Below are positions 1-7,820 of a stretch of DNA of 10,388 bases, in pieces. The number at the start of each line of letters is the position of its first letter. The first letter of the stretch is position 1. The notes under the pieces were generated by a model, which did no database searches, had not been told where the DNA came from, and saw only the letters and a program-made list of their open reading frames with translations. A program made the translations under genes and the position numbers. The DNA is from an uncultured Muribaculaceae bacterium (lineage in GTDB: Bacteria; Bacteroidota; Bacteroidia; Bacteroidales; Muribaculaceae), in the NCBI GenBank assembly GCA_910583675.1, contig CAJTYH010000060.1, positions 1 to 10,388 on the forward strand, in the 5' to 3' direction.

Positions 1-2
1 GA

Positions 3-470
3 AATATAAATCCCTTGAAATGGTGGACACTGCGACCGTCAATAAGAATGAGCAAAGACCGCACTCATACACCATGGGGCATATTCAACAGCAATGTGGA
101 ATGGCGCCTGTCACTCACAAGCAACATGCAACTTCCCCATGACATGGGGTTGGCACTTTCCTATCAATATGAAGGAGAGAGTCGGTTTTCAGAAGTCACA
201 CTTAAACCGGTAAGTTATCTTTATGGTTCGTTCTACAAATACCTCCTTAAACGCACGATCCAACTGACATTGGATGTCACATTATATCAGACGCGGCGCA
301 CAGCGATAACCCGTACCCCCGAAGCTATAAGAACGTACTATCATAAAACCCATAATGAAAACATAGAGATAGGGGTAGCATGGTTCTTCAAGGGAGGAAA
401 ACGCGAACGAATCAATACGGAAGATGCCATATTCCAAAGACTTCAACAGATCACAAACACTAAAATATAA
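3..470 (+). CDS. Outer-membrane beta-barrel protein, C-terminal part (5' end outside window)
   Basis: The frame is open from the left edge (base 3) to the TAA at 470, giving 155 residues with no start of its own. The TTG at 15 is inside the frame and is unlikely to be the true start, so this is the 3' end of a larger gene. The sequence alternates polar and hydrophobic or aromatic residues, as expected for beta-strands crossing the outer membrane. Near the end it has IEIGVAWFFKGGKR, which resembles the last strand and the GGK turn seen at the C-terminus of the Bacteroidota 'outer membrane beta-barrel' family (PF14905 type). The two complete genes downstream end with similar patterns (ALSFNYSFEYGKKV and MLRISYRLQKG), so this is probably a third paralogue. 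Unlike them, it carries about 20 extra residues after the last strand. It lies 30 bases before the next gene, so co-transcription is likely. Its ligand is unknown. Confidence 0.72.
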   Translation, partial: NINPLKWWTLRPSIRMSKDRTHTPWGIFNSNVEWRLSLTSNMQLPHDMGLALSYQYEGESRFSEVTLKPVSYLYGSFYKYLLKRTIQLTLDVTLYQTRRTAITRTPEAIRTYYHKTHNENIEIGVAWFFKGGKRERINTEDAIFQRLQQITNTKI

Positions 471-500
471 CCGCCACAAAATCTTATTATCCAATTTCGC

Positions 501-2612
501 ATGAATAAAATAATATCATACACATTGTTGATTGTGGCAATGGCGGCATTGCCGGTAAGTCTGTGGGGACAGACCGAAGCCGATGATGCCATAGACGGGA
601 AAGAGCTGAAAGAGGTGGTGGTTGAAGCGCAGATGTCCATGCCGATAGAGGACGGACAGGCATATATCCCGAAATCACGATTGAAAAAGGCTTCGATGAA
701 CACTTTCCAGTTATTGGCAGCCATGCATATCCCCATGCTGAAAGTGGATATTATGAACGGCAGCGTGACTACCAATACCGAACAGAAGGTGGAATATTTC
801 CTGAACGGCCTGGAGGCTTCGGATGCGGAAATCGCAAACCTCAGGCCGAAGGACATACAGCGCATAGAGGTGCTTCACAATCCGGTAAACCCTGTGTATC
901 ATGGCAAGGAATATGTGCTCAACATCATTGCAAAGGAATATGAATACGGAGGCTATACAACCTTGAACGGCTCTCAAAAGGTGATCGCCAACGACGGGGA
1001 CTATTCGGTCTACAGCAAGTTCGTAAAAGGACGATCCACATGGCAACTGACCGGAAGCGGCGGTTACGACAACACGAAAGGGTTTCTCTCGGATGCACAC
1101 AACATTTACCGGATGAAGGGTGCTGACGGAAACGAATGGACACTTGACCGATACAAGCACTCTGAAATGACAAAACGCCGGTTTGGCAAGTACAACGGGG
1201 GCATACAGTGGAGGTACAATAATTCCACCAACTTCAACGCACAGATAACAGCGGGAGTTGACGGACACAAGCAACCGCACAACGACTGGTCGGGGACACA
1301 GACCGATCTTATAAAGGGAGTGCAGACCGACCTGCGCACATCCATTGATGCCAAGACGGCCAACGTCACGCCGTCCTTAGGCTTCATGCTCAATTATCTC
1401 GCCTCGGAAAAACTGTATTTCAGCCTGAGCGGAAACGCATCACACTCTGACTACGACAAGGATGACATAAGAAGGGAAATGTCTGAAACCGCATCAAGTC
1501 TGTTTGAAAACATAATACGGGAGAAGGTCTTTGCTCCAAGCGGCAAACTAAGCGCATACTATGTGTTTCCTAACCGCACCCAACTGGCGCTGCATCTCAG
1601 CGACGATGCGTCAATATTTGACACCCGTTATCGGGGGACGGCCAATGCCAAGCAACATTTCGTAGCCAACACCACTTCTGCGAGAGCCATGTACACGTTC
1701 AAGCTCCCGAAGCAATGGAACCTTTCACTGGATCTGGCATACGTGCATTCGCTCACGAGACAGACCGGCGTTGACGACATCAACGAAAACATGTGGAACG
1801 GGCGGCTTTCACTCTCGGGAAGCATCGCACAGAAGCACTCGCTTTCTTTCACCGGCGCATACCAACCGGTTTCTCCCGGCCCGAGCATGTACACATCGGT
1901 CGTGACACAGAACTCGTCATACACCGGGACAATCGGAAATCCGGATCTGAAATGGCAGAAATACTACATGTTCAACCTGAACTATTTCTGGTTCGCGTCA
2001 AATCGTCTGACAATGGCGTTCTCTGCCAGATACAGCGGAACGATAGATGCGACTGTCAACGGATTCCTCCCTTACAACGACGTAATGTATCGCATCCCCG
2101 TCACAAGCGGAAACAACGATGAGATATACATGTTCCTTACAGGGGATTATAACATAAGCAGCGCATTGTCCTTATCCCTATCCGTCACCGCAAGGCGATT
2201 CCACCAGACAGGGATCTTCAAACAGAACCGATGGCTAGTGCAGCCGACCGCCGGCATCAACTACACGCCGAACAGCCACATAATGATGTCTGCCAAATTC
2301 GGTGCCCCTGACGGCAGAGCGAGCTTCCCTTCAGGAAGCTATGAGAAACGCCCTCAGTGCAGCCTGTGGCTGAGCGCTTCATACACCACCAACAACTGGG
2401 GCGTGCGACTTGATGCGATGCCCCTGAACAGGTATTTCAAGACTGAAACCGAAACGAACCATCCGTATGCCGACATAATCCTTAAATCATATGATCCCTC
2501 ATTCGGCAGATATGTGGCGCTTTCGTTCAACTACAGCTTTGAATACGGCAAAAAGGTGGATCGCTCACAATCCATCAACATCTCAGGCAACAGTTCCTCC
2601 ACCATACGCTAA
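501..2612 (+). CDS. TonB-dependent-receptor-like outer-membrane beta-barrel protein (703 aa)
   Basis: Residues 1-24 form a signal peptide: a short basic start, then the hydrophobic LLIVAMAALP, then LWG/Q. The Gln at the likely mature N-terminus is common in Bacteroidota. Residues 35-43 (ELKEVVVEA) look like a TonB box. Residues about 45-155 are a plug-like domain with YFLNGLEASDAEI (99-111), RPKDIQRIEVLHNP (115-128) and VLNIIAKEYEYGG (139-151), matching the 'NG... IxRIEV..NP... NI..K' pattern of TonB plugs. The rest, about 155-703, is rich in alternating aromatic strands (for example YYMFNLNYFWF) and ends in ALSFNYSFEYGKKV, consistent with a barrel of the PF14905 type. The usual N-terminal carboxypeptidase-regulatory-like domain is absent. 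The gene sits 30 bases after the truncated paralogue and 22 bases before the next. Because a peptide exporter follows, it may bind or pass a peptide, but this is inference. The ATG at 501 is chosen because the signal peptide starts there. Confidence 0.85.
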   Translation: MNKIISYTLLIVAMAALPVSLWGQTEADDAIDGKELKEVVVEAQMSMPIEDGQAYIPKSRLKKASMNTFQLLAAMHIPMLKVDIMNGSVTTNTEQKVEYFLNGLEASDAEIANLRPKDIQRIEVLHNPVNPVYHGKEYVLNIIAKEYEYGGYTTLNGSQKVIANDGDYSVYSKFVKGRSTWQLTGSGGYDNTKGFLSDAHNIYRMKGADGNEWTLDRYKHSEMTKRRFGKYNGGIQWRYNNSTNFNAQITAGVDGHKQPHNDWSGTQTDLIKGVQTDLRTSIDAKTANVTPSLGFMLNYLASEKLYFSLSGNASHSDYDKDDIRREMSETASSLFENIIREKVFAPSGKLSAYYVFPNRTQLALHLSDDASIFDTRYRGTANAKQHFVANTTSARAMYTFKLPKQWNLSLDLAYVHSLTRQTGVDDINENMWNGRLSLSGSIAQKHSLSFTGAYQPVSPGPSMYTSVVTQNSSYTGTIGNPDLKWQKYYMFNLNYFWFASNRLTMAFSARYSGTIDATVNGFLPYNDVMYRIPVTSGNNDEIYMFLTGDYNISSALSLSLSVTARRFHQTGIFKQNRWLVQPTAGINYTPNSHIMMSAKFGAPDGRASFPSGSYEKRPQCSLWLSASYTTNNWGVRLDAMPLNRYFKTETETNHPYADIILKSYDPSFGRYVALSFNYSFEYGKKVDRSQSINISGNSSSTIR

Positions 2613-2634
2613 GACACATTTACCCCCAAAACTC

Positions 2635-4767
2635 ATGAACAAGTTCAATCTCATAAAATTGGTGCTCCTTTTGGTAGCAATGGCGGCATTGCCGGGGAAG
2701 CTATGGGGACAGACCGAGGCCAAGGATACCATCGCGGGAAAGGAGCTGAAAGAGGTTGTAGTGGAGATGGAGAACATCGTGCACCACGGGACGCACGACG
2801 AAGTGACCATCACACCGGCCATGAGGAAGTATGCCAGGAACATCTCGGAAGTAATCGGGAAAATACCGGGATTCAGATATGATCCAATAGGGCAAGCTAT
2901 GACTTACATGGGGAACAGCAAAATAAAGATACTCGTAGACAGCATAGACAAGCAGATAGAGCAAGTCGCACAGTTGGGACACCAACGATTCAGCCGCGTA
3001 GACGTAATCTACAATCCTACAGGAAAATATCAGGAATATGAGATATTGCTGAACCTGCACACAAAGAAGAATTACGAAGGATTCGACCTGTACGTGCAGA
3101 ATCAGGATTTCCTAATGCCAAGCGGTCGCAACGGAAAGGGAAAGGATTTTGCATCTTGGGAAACCAGCGGATTGTTCAACTATGTGCACAACAAATGGAC
3201 ATTCAGCATATATGCACAAAACGTGTGGCTTCGAAACGGCTCGTCAAGTTATTCCGCCAAGGAATATCCTCTTAACGACCTGTTTGAGACAGCGATAGAA
3301 CAACCCCGGACTTCCCCCACCGACTTCAACACTTCAAAAGGGGTGAAGGGGAACGTATCGGTAGACTACAAGTTCAATGACAGGCATGCCATTTCTGTGA
3401 TCGGCAATTTCAATCACACCGAATCCACGCAACGCAAATATGAAGACATGACCACCATGTCGCCCATACATGACGCGCCATACCGGGAAAGCCATCTTTT
3501 CAACGAGAAAACCGACCCTATATATGACTATTGGGCGGGAGCTTACTACTACGGATACTCCGAACGATGGAGCTATTCCGCCATGTTCAACTTCAGTGAC
3601 GGAAAAACGAGAAATTATTCGCGGAACACCCGTAGCGGAGGATTCAACCTCGCCGACAACCGCGTTGCACGCGGGAACTATCAGGCGGGCGACATTGACG
3701 TGTCACACATGACCGCAAACGAGAAATGGGTGTTCAACCTCAATTACCGCATCATCAACAATCGCTACAGAAGCTACCGGCTTGAGAGCGGAAGAATGCT
3801 GACGGATTCACGGCAGCTTACCAACCGTGGCACACTGACTGCAAGCTACTATCCGGCCAACGACTGGAGCGTGAAACTTGCCGGAGGCATACAGGCCACG
3901 CGTTATTCCACCGGCAGCACCAACGATACAAGGTTGTCCCCAAGAATAGACTTCTCATTATCGCATAATTTCACAAGGAAGAACTGGATTCGCCTTTATT
4001 ACAATACCACTGTCAACAATCCATTCTTAGGAAACGTGACTGATTACGGACAATTTACCGATTCCCTGATGTTCGACCAAGGGAATCCCCGTCTGAAACC
4101 CGCATCGGAGCATACGGCGACCCTAATGTTCGGGCTTCTGAACATTGTGAGGATACATGCGAATTACGGAGCCTCCCCACGGCAGATCAACAAGATATAC
4201 TCGCAAGGCTTCGGGGAACGCCCTGACGGCCTTACGGGAGACTATGTGATCAGCCGGATGATGAACACCAAATGGCACTATTGGGGATTCCGGGTGGAGG
4301 CAAGCAAAGGGTTCGGCAAATGGTTTCTGGCAGGAACGGTTGACATCTCCAAGGAATATGCATCCTACAATGGCATCAGCCATTCGCGGTGGATATGCGA
4401 TGGAGACCTCATGTGCGTTTTCAACGCTCCTAAAATAGGATTGTCGTCTCTTCTGGTGTACAATATCAGCAACGGGAATCACGTGGCTCCGCAAGGTTAC
4501 GGAATGGCACACACCGATCGTTTCCGCCTATCCGTGCAAAAGAGCTTTCTTAAGGGGAAACTAGATCTGTCACTCAATTACTGGATACCGCTGCATTTCA
4601 TGTCAGGCTACACGCAAGAGTGGCTTTACTCTCCCGCCATGAACGACCACACTTGGAGCAACAACCAATTCAGGGACGATAACAAGATCATGCTCCGCAT
4701 AAGCTACCGCTTGCAGAAAGGAGCACCCGTCAGAAAGATGAATATCGAAGAACTCGGAACAGACTGA
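2635..4767 (+). CDS. TonB-dependent-receptor-like outer-membrane beta-barrel protein (710 aa), paralogue of the preceding gene
   Basis: The frame is open from 2491, inside the previous gene, but the ATG at 2635 begins a proper signal peptide (KLVLLLVAMAALP then KLWG/Q, residues 8-26), so that start is used. It leaves a 22-base gap after the previous stop. Residues 37-44 (ELKEVVVE) are a TonB-box-like stretch. The plug-like part (about 45-150) has SEVIGKIPGFRYDPIGQ (71-87), IKILVDSID (97-105), VDVIYNPTGKY (122-132) and LNLHTKK (139-145), the 'PGF... vDS... NP..KY... N..TKK' order of a plug. The remainder, rich in Tyr, Trp and Asn, reads as a beta-barrel and ends in IMLRISYRLQKG. The first 44 residues are almost the same as in the previous protein, yet the barrels have diverged strongly, so they probably serve different ligands or partners. 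The exporter gene follows 62 bases later. The exact function is unknown. Confidence 0.85.
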   Translation: MNKFNLIKLVLLLVAMAALPGKLWGQTEAKDTIAGKELKEVVVEMENIVHHGTHDEVTITPAMRKYARNISEVIGKIPGFRYDPIGQAMTYMGNSKIKILVDSIDKQIEQVAQLGHQRFSRVDVIYNPTGKYQEYEILLNLHTKKNYEGFDLYVQNQDFLMPSGRNGKGKDFASWETSGLFNYVHNKWTFSIYAQNVWLRNGSSSYSAKEYPLNDLFETAIEQPRTSPTDFNTSKGVKGNVSVDYKFNDRHAISVIGNFNHTESTQRKYEDMTTMSPIHDAPYRESHLFNEKTDPIYDYWAGAYYYGYSERWSYSAMFNFSDGKTRNYSRNTRSGGFNLADNRVARGNYQAGDIDVSHMTANEKWVFNLNYRIINNRYRSYRLESGRMLTDSRQLTNRGTLTASYYPANDWSVKLAGGIQATRYSTGSTNDTRLSPRIDFSLSHNFTRKNWIRLYYNTTVNNPFLGNVTDYGQFTDSLMFDQGNPRLKPASEHTATLMFGLLNIVRIHANYGASPRQINKIYSQGFGERPDGLTGDYVISRMMNTKWHYWGFRVEASKGFGKWFLAGTVDISKEYASYNGISHSRWICDGDLMCVFNAPKIGLSSLLVYNISNGNHVAPQGYGMAHTDRFRLSVQKSFLKGKLDLSLNYWIPLHFMSGYTQEWLYSPAMNDHTWSNNQFRDDNKIMLRISYRLQKGAPVRKMNIEELGTD

Positions 4768-4829
4768 CGGAACAGACAAGGCTGCAAATCATTATTAATA
4801 TTCCCACCGAAGAGAGACCCCGCAAAAAC

Positions 4830-7109
4830 ATGACAACGCGTAACAGAAAAATCAGGCTCAGATACGTGAGACAGCGCGATGCCATGCAGTGCGGGGTCGC
4901 CTCTTTGGCCATGGTTTGTTCCGCATTGGGAGTAAGGTATAGCCTGGACACCCTGGAACGGTATTGCCATCCGACAAAAGAGGGGGTGTCAATGAAAGGG
5001 ATTGCAGACGGTGCCCATGCACTCGGGCTGGAGGCAAAAGCCTACCGCCTAAAGGAGGAACAGCTGCGAGAGCTTTTCAGCCCGGAAGCGTGCAAAAGGG
5101 GTGACGCGCCTGAAGCCGCCATACTGCACTGGAACCAGAACCACTTCACTGTGGTGTATGGGATGAACCGCCGTGGCACCCGCTACAAGATAGCGGATCC
5201 GGGAAAAGGGATGATGACCGTCAGCCGCGATGAGCTGCGGCACCACTGGGGAGAAACCGACGCGGAGGGGGAGCATCGCGGAATAGCCATGTTCATGGAA
5301 CCGACCGAGGAATTCGGCAAGCGCGTCATGCCTGACAGCGAGGAATCGGAAAAAGAGAAACGGTCTTGGCGCTTCCTGTGGGGGTATGTCGTGCGGTACA
5401 AGAGATATTTCCTACGCATAGGCATGTGGCTGGGAGTAGGGAGCGTGTTGCAGCTTATACTGCCATTCCTCACACAGGCGATAGTGGACGTGGGGATAGC
5501 AAGGAGGAGCATCGGCATAATATGGCTGATACTGCTCGGAGAACTGATGATCGTGGCCGGACGCACGCTGACGGATTTTCTCAGGCGACGTTTGCTCCTG
5601 CATATCTCCATGCATGTCAACATCTCGCTCCTCAGCGACTTCTTCATAAAGTTGTTACGGCTGCCGATGGGGTTCTTTGACACGAAACTGATGGGCGACC
5701 TGTTGCAGAGAATGAACGACCACTCGCGTGTGGAAAGTTTCCTTACCCAACAGACACTCAATATCATGTTCACTGCGGTGAGTTTCGTGGTGTTCGGGGT
5801 GGTACTCGCCGTCTACGATTGGGTGATCTTTGCTGTTTTCCTTGCAGGCAGCGTGGCATACGGCGCGTGGATAGCGTCGTTCCTGGAAAGGAGAAAGGTG
5901 CTTGACTATGAGATGTTCGAATGCTCGGCCATCAACTCCAATGTGACCTATCAGTTTGTGACATGCATGCAGGAGATAAAGCTCCAGGGATGCAGCGGAC
6001 GGCGCAGGAAAGAGTGGGAGGATAGGCAGAAAGAGCTGTTCGCCATACAGATGAAATCGCTCAGGCTACAGCAGACGCAGGAAGCCGGCAGCGTCTTCAT
6101 CAACGAGGTAAAGAACATACTCATAACGGTGTTGGCCGCAATGGCCGTAATCAACGGCAGTATAACCCTGGGTGCCATGCTCGCCATACAATTCATCGTC
6201 GGGCAGTTGAACAGCCCGGTGGCACAGTTCATGGGATTCCTGTATTCGATCCAGGACGTAAGAATCTCACTTGAACGCATCAATCAGATCCATGGGGGTG
6301 CCGACGAACAGACACCCCCGGAGGGGAAGACACTGCTTACGGCATACGACACAGAAAATGGGGAAACCGGTGGACTTGAATTGAAGGGAGTCACTTTCAG
6401 ATATGACCTGCACTCCCCCGTTCCGACGCTTGACGACATCAGCCTGAAGATACCACGCGGGAAAGTCACCGCCATAGTGGGAGCGTCGGGAAGCGGCAAA
6501 AGCACCATAATGAAACTGCTGCTCGGATATTATCCGGTTGAAAACGGGGAAATCCTGCTGAACGGGAAACCGCTGCATGACTATGACCTGCAATGGTGGC
6601 GCTCACGATGCGGCGCTGTGATGCAGGAAGGAGTGATATTCTCCGAATCCATCGCCCGTAACATTGCCGCTGCCGACGGCGAGCCGGACATGGAACGCAT
6701 ACGCGTGGCTGCCTCCACGGCATGTATAGACACCTATGTGGAGGGATTGCCACTGCGATATGAGACGAAGATAGGGCGCGACGGTATGGGGCTTAGCCAA
6801 GGACAGAGGCAGAGGATACTAATCGCGCGTGCCGTATACAGGAATCCTGAGTTTATTTTCCTGGACGAAGCCACCAACTCCCTCGACGCGGCCAACGAAC
6901 GCGCCATCACGGAAAACCTCGCAAACTTCTACCGAGGACGAACGGTTGTAGTAATAGCCCATCGGCTCAGCACGGTGCGGGATGCCGACAATATCATCGT
7001 CATGGATAAAGGCCGGATTGCAGAGACCGGAACACATGCAGCACTCACTGCGTCGCAAGGCGTATACTACACCCTTGTAAAGAATCAACTTGAACTGGGT
7101 GACAGCTGA
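4830..7109 (+). CDS. Peptidase-C39-domain ABC exporter (bacteriocin / double-glycine peptide exporter family)
   Basis: An inner-membrane exporter of 759 aa, slightly longer than typical for the family, with three parts. Residues 8-150 are a C39 cysteine peptidase: Gln15 and Cys21 in QRDAMQCGVASLAMV, His105 in NQNHFTVVYG and Asp123 in IADPGKG form the expected oxyanion and catalytic set. The residue before Cys21 is Gln, where many family members have Asp. Residues about 187-470 are the transmembrane domain. Residues about 515-755 are the ATPase: Walker A GASGSGKST (551-559), Q-loop Gln599, signature LSQGQ (655-659), Walker B FIFLDE (675-680) and switch His711. All key residues are present, so it should be active. 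Family knowledge says such proteins cut a leader after a Gly-Gly site and export the core peptide using ATP. It is last in the operon with the barrel proteins. No precursor peptide or HlyD-type adaptor is seen in the window. Confidence 0.93.
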   Translation: MTTRNRKIRLRYVRQRDAMQCGVASLAMVCSALGVRYSLDTLERYCHPTKEGVSMKGIADGAHALGLEAKAYRLKEEQLRELFSPEACKRGDAPEAAILHWNQNHFTVVYGMNRRGTRYKIADPGKGMMTVSRDELRHHWGETDAEGEHRGIAMFMEPTEEFGKRVMPDSEESEKEKRSWRFLWGYVVRYKRYFLRIGMWLGVGSVLQLILPFLTQAIVDVGIARRSIGIIWLILLGELMIVAGRTLTDFLRRRLLLHISMHVNISLLSDFFIKLLRLPMGFFDTKLMGDLLQRMNDHSRVESFLTQQTLNIMFTAVSFVVFGVVLAVYDWVIFAVFLAGSVAYGAWIASFLERRKVLDYEMFECSAINSNVTYQFVTCMQEIKLQGCSGRRRKEWEDRQKELFAIQMKSLRLQQTQEAGSVFINEVKNILITVLAAMAVINGSITLGAMLAIQFIVGQLNSPVAQFMGFLYSIQDVRISLERINQIHGGADEQTPPEGKTLLTAYDTENGETGGLELKGVTFRYDLHSPVPTLDDISLKIPRGKVTAIVGASGSGKSTIMKLLLGYYPVENGEILLNGKPLHDYDLQWWRSRCGAVMQEGVIFSESIARNIAAADGEPDMERIRVAASTACIDTYVEGLPLRYETKIGRDGMGLSQGQRQRILIARAVYRNPEFIFLDEATNSLDAANERAITENLANFYRGRTVVVIAHRLSTVRDADNIIVMDKGRIAETGTHAALTASQGVYYTLVKNQLELGDS

Positions 7110-7140
7110 ACCTTACTCACACCGAATTTGTTACTACATA

Positions 7141-7186
7141 TGACAAAGTTGACACGGCACGCCTTACACCGCGTGTCAGTTTGTCA
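7141..7186. repeat. Imperfect inverted repeat downstream of the exporter gene
   Basis: The left arm TGACAAAGTTGACACG (7141-7156) pairs with the right arm CGTGTCAGTTTGTCA (7172-7186), with one small bulge and a 15-base loop. CATATG occurs at both outer flanks (7137-7142 and 7192-7197). It begins 31 bases after the exporter stop, so it could end that transcript, but no T-run follows it on the + strand. It could instead be a binding site for a dimeric regulator of groESL, lying about 220-260 bases upstream of the predicted groES transcript start. Confidence 0.55.
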
Positions 7187-7251
7187 GTATCCATATGCGG
7201 ATGGTGTGTCATAATGGCTCATCTGGGTCGTCGCATGAAGGATTCGGTCTC

Positions 7252-7262
7252 GGTCATTGACC
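7252..7262. promoter_or_regulatory. Short palindrome GGTCATTGACC, possible activator site
   Basis: This is an 11-base palindrome (GGTCA-T-TGACC), perfect around a central base. It is centred about 147 bases before the start of transcription predicted from the sigma-54 motif, within the range where sigma-54 activators usually bind. The role is inferred only from position, and chance occurrence is possible. Confidence 0.22.
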
Positions 7263-7377
7263 TAAGTCAACTCCCTTCGACCTCACCTTCAAGCTCCTAC
7301 CATCTGAACCATTCTGACTGCACCATCACCATCCGGACACAAAAATGGCGATATGCCAATTTTGACACATCCCCGTT

Positions 7378-7393
7378 TGGCACGAAATGTGCA
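7378..7393 (+). promoter_or_regulatory. Predicted sigma-54 (RpoN) promoter of groES-groEL
   Basis: TGGCACGAAATGTGCA matches the sigma-54 consensus TGGCACGRNNNTTGCW at every defined position except one (G for the first T of TTGC). The essential GG of the -24 element and GC of the -12 element are present at the correct spacing. Transcription would start near 7404, leaving a leader of about 40 bases before the groES ATG at 7444. A promoter here also argues against a groES start further upstream. Sigma-54 promoters need an ATP-driven activator; candidate sites lie upstream. No equally good TTG-N19/20-TAnnTTTG promoter was seen nearby. Confidence 0.6.
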
Positions 7394-7443
7394 TGATAAG
7401 AGAACAGAAACAAAAACAACCTAAAACATATATCATAGAAATC

Positions 7444-7716
7444 ATGAACATAAAACCGCTTGCCGACCGTGTGCTGATCAAGCCCACCCCGGCTGAAGAA
7501 ACAACCCTTTCAGGTATCATCATCCCCGATTCAGCCAAGGAGAAGCCCCTCCGCGGCACAGTGCTTGCCACCGGCAACGGCACCAAGGACGAAGAAATGG
7601 TGGTAAAGGAAAATGACGAGGTGCTGTATGGCAAGTATGCCGGCACTGAAATCGAATTCGAGGGTGAGAAATATCTCATCATGCGTCAAAGCGACATTCT
7701 GGCAATCCTCAAATAA
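7444..7716 (+). CDS. groES: Co-chaperonin GroES (Hsp10)
   Basis: GroES forms the seven-subunit lid that closes the GroEL chamber while a protein folds inside, in the cytoplasm. The 90-aa product has the family start MNIKPLADRVLIKP and the mobile-loop region EETTLSGIIIPDSAKEKP (about residues 17-34), whose hydrophobic SGIIIP contacts GroEL. It continues with the conserved GTVLATGNG and the C-terminal YLIMRQSDILAIL. The frame extends up to 7387, but the ATG at 7444 is chosen because the conserved protein starts exactly there and because the upstream extension would overlap the predicted promoter at 7378-7393. It is followed after 104 bases by groEL, so both are expected to be one transcript. 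Length and sequence are normal for the family. Confidence 0.97.
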   Translation: MNIKPLADRVLIKPTPAEETTLSGIIIPDSAKEKPLRGTVLATGNGTKDEEMVVKENDEVLYGKYAGTEIEFEGEKYLIMRQSDILAILK

Positions 7717-7745
7717 CCTGAAATTGACAACCATAGCCCGGTAAA

Positions 7746-7778
7746 ATTGGACTTTATCATAACAACCGAAAATCCAAT
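7746..7778 (+). repeat. Imperfect hairpin in the groES-groEL gap
   Basis: ATTGGACTTT (7746-7755) can pair with AAAATCCAAT (7769-7778) with one mismatch and a 13-base loop. It lies in the 104-base gap between groES and groEL, rather long for this pair. It could help set transcript processing or the groES to groEL ratio, or have no role. Confidence 0.3.
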
Positions 7779-7820
7779 CCCTCCGGCAACCGTCAGTTAC
7801 AACTAAAAATACTAATCAAA

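Larger units (their letters stand above)
7110..7443. other. 334-base intergenic regulatory region between the exporter and groES
   Basis: No convincing gene is present. It holds a long imperfect inverted repeat just after the exporter (7141-7186), an 11-base palindrome GGTCATTGACC (7252-7262), short inverted repeats at 7354-7382 (TGCCAA and TTGGCA) and a sigma-54-type promoter (7378-7393). The pentamer TGACA or its complement TGTCA recurs at 7141, 7150, 7174, 7182, 7207 and 7363, which is notable. No CIRCE element (TTAGCACTC-N9-GAGTGCTAA), the common HrcA operator before groES in many bacteria, is seen. Confidence 0.7.

Noticed and set aside
2491..2634. Longer N-terminus for the second full barrel gene, overlapping the preceding gene
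   Set aside because: The signal peptide begins at the ATG at 2635; the upstream 48 residues are the out-of-frame reading of the previous gene's end.
7340..7370. Housekeeping promoter for groES around CAATTTTG
   Set aside because: The first base of TAnnTTTG is wrong and no TTG lies about 19-21 bases upstream, so it is weaker than the sigma-54 motif just downstream.
7181..7396. 71-residue frame on the + strand between exporter and groES
   Set aside because: It starts with TTG inside an inverted repeat, runs through the sigma-54 promoter, has no Gly-Gly leader, signal peptide or recognisable domain, and so is not a credible exporter substrate.
7387..7443. Longer N-terminus for groES starting at 7387
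   Set aside because: The extra 19 residues are not part of the GroES family and would start inside the predicted promoter; MNIKPLADRV at 7444 is the family start.
7110..7443. CIRCE operator for HrcA
   Set aside because: No TTAGCACTC-N9-GAGTGCTAA or close variant was found in the groES upstream region.
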